This document shows positions 61,601 through 64,000 of a stretch of 64,000 bases of DNA, one piece after another. The translations under genes and the position numbers were made by a program. The notes under the pieces are model-generated. The model saw only the letters and a list, made by a program, of their open reading frames with translations, was not told where the DNA came from and did no database searches. Within the stretch, counting starts at the first letter, position 1; each line of letters starts with the position of its first letter. The stretch is from Ricordea florida (Eukaryota > Cnidaria > Anthozoa > Corallimorpharia > Ricordeidae), in assembly GCA_949710005.1 (NCBI GenBank), contig OX453278.1, positions 2,292,501 through 2,356,500 of the forward strand. The letters run 5' to 3'.

Positions 61601-62290
61601 AACCTGAAAAAAACAAAAACAAATTAATTTTTGAGCACAACTATTCACACTCTTTTTCGGGAAAAAAACGTTTCTGCCAATAGAAATTGACAGAATGCAA
61701 GACATCAAACCAATCTCATTGACTGGTTCATAATTTCACAACTGGCTTTTTTGGCCGATTTCGGACGCAAAACTAACTCTGTAGCCTGGGATAAGAGATA
61801 CCTTCACTTATCAAACTTCGTCACAAGAGAAAAGCTGCTGCATGCTCTTCTTAACCCTTTAAGTCCCAGTAGTGACCAGCATCCAATTTCTCATTACAAT
61901 ATTCAATGTTCATCAACCATTCAGGTTATGAAATGATTGTACTGATATTTAAACAAATTCCCCTCAATAGTACCATAAAAAATACATGAGAACAGTTAGG
62001 AGAAAATGGATATTGATATTGGGGTTTAAAGGGTTAAGACAGAATAATGCCGAAAGTTTCACATGTTTACAACTGATTTCTCAGTTGAATCCGAATGTTT
62101 TCGTGTCTACCGAGTAACGCAAGCCTGGAAAGTAACCCATAATAATGAGAACTGTACCTGGACTGAGCTCCGCCTGTAGCGCCTGCAGAATAGCATTTGC
62201 AGCATGTGTGCACTCGTTAAGTGCAAGACCTTTAGACAGATCTGCTTCTTGCAGAGCCACAATGTTGCGTTCAGGAACATCTAACGTACT
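43630..62290 (-). CDS. EXOC1: Exocyst complex component 1 (Sec3), C-terminal 645 codons; 5' exons outside window
   Basis: Seventeen exons in unbroken phase (1938 nt), transcript order: 62290-62158, 61603-61494, 60933-60787, 60232-60139, 59219-58981, 57459-57364, 57172-57084, 56355-56317, 55253-55212, 54633-54553, 53886-53751, 53320-53237, 52668-52515, 46068-46048, 45620-45496, 44741-44547, 43782-43630. Strong matches to vertebrate EXOC1 include [27 protein letters not shown] with [40 protein letters not shown] and the C-terminal IAQSH. Human EXOC1 has 894 residues, so about 250 N-terminal ones (PH-like, phosphoinositide/Rho binding) lie beyond 64000. Exons 58981-59219, 57084-57172 and 55212-55253 are Ser-rich or basic and lie in the poorly conserved linker. 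EXOC1 helps tether secretory vesicles at the plasma membrane. Confidence 0.96.
43924..44520 (+). repeat. 106-bp minisatellite, about 5.6 units
   Basis: Degenerate units in the last EXOC1 intron. The array decays to the right and ends within about 20 bp of the 5' splice site of exon 44547-44741. Confidence 0.92.
46048..46068 (-). CDS. EXOC1: 21-bp EXOC1 micro-exon
   Basis: Bounded on the minus strand by CTTTTGCAG and GTGAGTAGG. With one carried base on each side it completes Glu-Asn-Tyr-His-His-Met-Phe, matching the conserved ENFHHIF of vertebrate EXOC1. The intron upstream of it is the 6.4-kb satellite intron. Confidence 0.9.
46206..52440 (+). repeat. Main 106-bp minisatellite array, about 59 units
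   Basis: A nearly perfect tandem array with period 106; the unit includes GAACAGTACTGTACTGTGG, GTTTTACTATACAGTGTGG and CATGCAGTGTGACCATTC. It fills nearly the whole 6.4-kb intron between exons 52515-52668 and 46048-46068. Units differ at diagnostic positions (CTGTGGATC, CTGTGTATC, ATGTGGATC, CTGTGCATC), in blocks. No open coding potential beyond chance. Confidence 0.98.
52971..53190. repeat. 73-bp tandem repeat, three degenerate units
   Basis: GATAGTGAGCCAATC recurs at a spacing of 73 bp. Related inverted sequence occurs at 27950-28060 in an aGPCR intron. Flanking 52905-52965 belongs to the same element. Confidence 0.75.
55881..56097. repeat. 57-bp tandem array, about four units
   Basis: Units start GACGGGGTTAAGTTCTC at 55881, 55938, 55995 and 56052. 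A length divisible by 3 yields a repetitive minus-strand ORF (19-residue repeat), which I treat as an artefact. Related single-copy sequence is at 25960-26270. It is in an EXOC1 intron. Confidence 0.95.
56449..56545. mobile_element. Small palindromic MITE
   Basis: The ends CACCTACCCCTCCCCTAAC and its inverse give arms of about 33 bp with one or two mismatches around a short AT-rich loop. Confidence 0.8.
56650..56920. mobile_element. G-rich MITE, third copy of the family
   Basis: The ends AACGTTCATTTTTTACGAGG and CCTCATAAAAAATGAAC are inverted, with G-rich blocks inside. Compare 4106-4275 and 21609-21890. Confidence 0.65.
57548..57622 (-). mobile_element. tRNA-derived SINE head
   Basis: Read on the minus strand it has TAACTCACCTGGTAGAGCG (A-box-like) and GGTTCGAGTCTC (B-box). 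Similar sequence is at 62405-62475. Flanking sequence does not complete an intact acceptor stem that I can see. Confidence 0.55.
58338..58935. mobile_element. Two tandem copies of the dispersed intronic MITE
   Basis: 58338-58627 and 58645-58935 share ATTGGCTGAGAG, GAAATTGAGTGCA and ATTATTAACAAGTAATCA blocks in the same order, the subfamily seen at 18390-18710. Confidence 0.65.
59391..60118 (+). repeat. 106-bp minisatellite, about 7 degenerate units
   Basis: In the EXOC1 intron between exons 60139-60232 and 58981-59219. The array edge is about 20 bp from the 5' splice site of exon 60139-60232. One unit is truncated near 59750. Confidence 0.92.
60330..60705 (+). repeat. 106-bp minisatellite, about 3.5 degenerate units
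   Basis: In the next EXOC1 intron; the edge is about 80 bp from the 5' splice site of exon 60787-60933. More diverged than the main array. Confidence 0.9.
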
Positions 62291-64000
62291 CTAAAGAAGA
62301 AAATAATAAGTAAACAAAGTGCGTGGGATCTACAATTTACGCTGCGCTTGGAAACTTGAACTTGTTGAAAATGTGACAAATGGCGATTTTGCCTGAAAAA
62401 ATAACAGGGAGGAACGGGATTCGAACCCAGGACCTCGCGAAAACCATTTCAGCTTGACCAGCTGGCTAGGCATGGACAGTTGAAGAGCGGGTTTTTAAAC
62501 AACCGTGTTTGGATGATATCAAGAATATGAGAATATGATATAAATCATATTGCACAACGGTTGGAAACGTAGTCGAGGATGTGACCGAGAAATAATCAAT
62601 GACAATTTTTAACACCTAATCTGACAAAAGGACAGGTCGGATTTGACCCTAAGAGTTTGCGAATACTGTGCGACCCTTGACCAAGTGAGCTAATCTGTAT
62701 CGTTAATTTGTTAAAGTGTTGTTGTGTAAATTTATTGTCTTTTAGTAGGAGTGTTCTTCTATTTGGCCTACCCCGCCTTGAATAGCTTTTTCTAGCTATT
62801 TGCGGGGTAAGCCATCCAATAACAATTATATTTAGCTAAATAAAGTTGTTGTTGTTGTTGTTGCAACGGTTTCATAGAATTTATCGACTTGATTTGTATC
62901 ATTTAGCCGTATACCGTGAGTATTTCGGTAGCCTACAAAACATGTTTTCCCTGTATTTCATTTATTACATGTATTTCAGTAGCTTCTGCTATATTCAATA
63001 AACGGTACAGACGGAGTAATCCAAGGAATGGCTCAACTGGATTCAGTAAAACGCCTAAGACCTTACGGCCTAACCGAGGTTTGAATTCAGTGGTTTGGAA
63101 TAGCGACATTCTCTAGCCGTGACACAGGTAGTGGGTTTTAAGGCTATACTTTGAAAAGGCTAAATCAAGTTAATATATATTGCAAAATGAAAAATGGTAG
63201 AAAGAATCTACCACTGTCGCCTCTACCACTTCTACCAGTGGGCATATGTGTGGCTATAACATACCCTTACTACATTTTGACGTTGTCATATCAAGCCACA
63301 TCCCACAACCCTACCATGTTTCATCACTTTGACATTCATCACGTGGGAACCCAGAGCTCATCTGCTAGCAGTGCCATGCTGATGAGGCCTAAAAACGCCG
63401 AAACAGCTGTTCTTGGCTGCTGGCTTTTAAACACATTTCTTTTTTCATTTTTTTTTTTTTTTGGGGGGGGGGTAGCAATAGGGTCTTATCCTTTCTACCA
63501 CTGTCGCCTCAGTGCGCATATGTGTGGCTTTAACATACCCTCACTTCATTTTGACGTTGTTAATATATATCGCAGTCATGCTTAAAGGGTGGAATCTTCA
63601 ACTTTGTTTCTATCCGCAGTGCAATTATTTGATTCGAGTCATATATTCAAAATTCAATTACCGCCACATAAATCGAGGAAAATGGGGCCACTTTCCAAAG
63701 AAAACTGTGCCGCCTTGTTGGGGAACTGAAGCGTAAAAACTGAGGCTTCATGATAATACTGGAGCTGACATTTAGAGAGTTTTCGCCGTTTGTTAGCGCA
63801 AAGCAAGCAAACGATTTTCTAGAAAGGCAGTCTTACAAATGGCAAGAAATGCACCACCCAAAGACAGAAATGGCAAGCTTGGCAAAATTCAAGTCGCCAG
63901 ACTTTGGCAGCAGATTTGGCAAAGAAGAAAATCAGCTTTAGCGAGGGTCCGAGGTTCCATGGAAGGTGACAGATTTAACAAAAATGGCAATTTGGGGGAG
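62291..64000. other. EXOC1 upstream intron, repeats only
   Basis: Contains a tRNA-like SINE head (62405-62475, minus), a LINE-like 3' end with (GTT)n tail (about 62700-62862), a direct repeat of about 80 bp with CTACCACTGTCGCCT starts near 63208 and 63495, and a T/G run near 63450-63472. The ORF 63750-63941 has an ATG but no recognisable domain. No EXOC1 exon is recognised here. Confidence 0.45.

Noticed and set aside
63750..63941. 63-codon ORF near the right edge as an EXOC1 or other exon
   Set aside because: Wrong strand for EXOC1, no recognisable domain and no splice support.

Overview
This is a eukaryotic, intron-rich, AT-leaning window. It most likely comes from an anthozoan cnidarian (coral or sea anemone); that is an inference from the gene set and the repeat style, not a database match. 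I assembled the genes by hand from ORF fragments, GT/AG splice signals and codon-phase continuity. Only ORFs with a real ATG or a valid acceptor were treated as coding.

Layout, left to right. (1) 558-2060 is a very AT-rich island with two co-directional ORFs on the minus strand: a SAP-like/CxxC zinc-knuckle repeat protein and a 174-aa protein ending in a W-x-P-x-R...W-C-x-D-type tail. Both look like giant-virus (NCLDV) proteins. A perfect 16-bp hairpin lies 10 nt past the second stop codon. A 290-bp TTAA-flanked MITE has landed in the short gap between the ORFs. This is the best candidate for something undescribed. (2) 5034-9534 (+) is a seven-exon, 303-aa conserved-looking gene of unknown function, convergent with a complete six-exon NUDT6-type Nudix hydrolase at 10215-13698 (-). 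(3) 14994-16037 (+) is an intronless class A GPCR with an NRY motif, melatonin-receptor-like. (4) 16621-39416 (-) is a large adhesion GPCR. Twenty-seven exons in continuous phase give 1023 residues in the order Ser/Thr stalk, SEA-like, TSP1, CUB, short GAIN/GPS, 7TM and cytoplasmic tail. Its GPS appears to lack the autoproteolysis residues. (5) 43630-62290 (-) holds the C-terminal 645 codons (17 exons) of EXOC1/Sec3 of the exocyst; its 5' exons lie beyond the window.

The introns carry many mobile elements: TTAA-, TA- and 8-bp-TSD MITEs, foldbacks, tRNA-derived SINEs, and two LINE fragments placed head to head across a TAA microsatellite, one of them an R4/Dong-like restriction-endonuclease LINE. 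Most striking is a 106-bp minisatellite. It forms a roughly 59-unit array filling an EXOC1 intron and smaller arrays in three other EXOC1 introns and one aGPCR intron. All five arrays end within about 15-85 bp of a 5' splice site.

The genes do not form a pathway. They are ordinary metazoan neighbours; the interest is in the viral-like island, the satellite-splice-site association and the unusual receptor.
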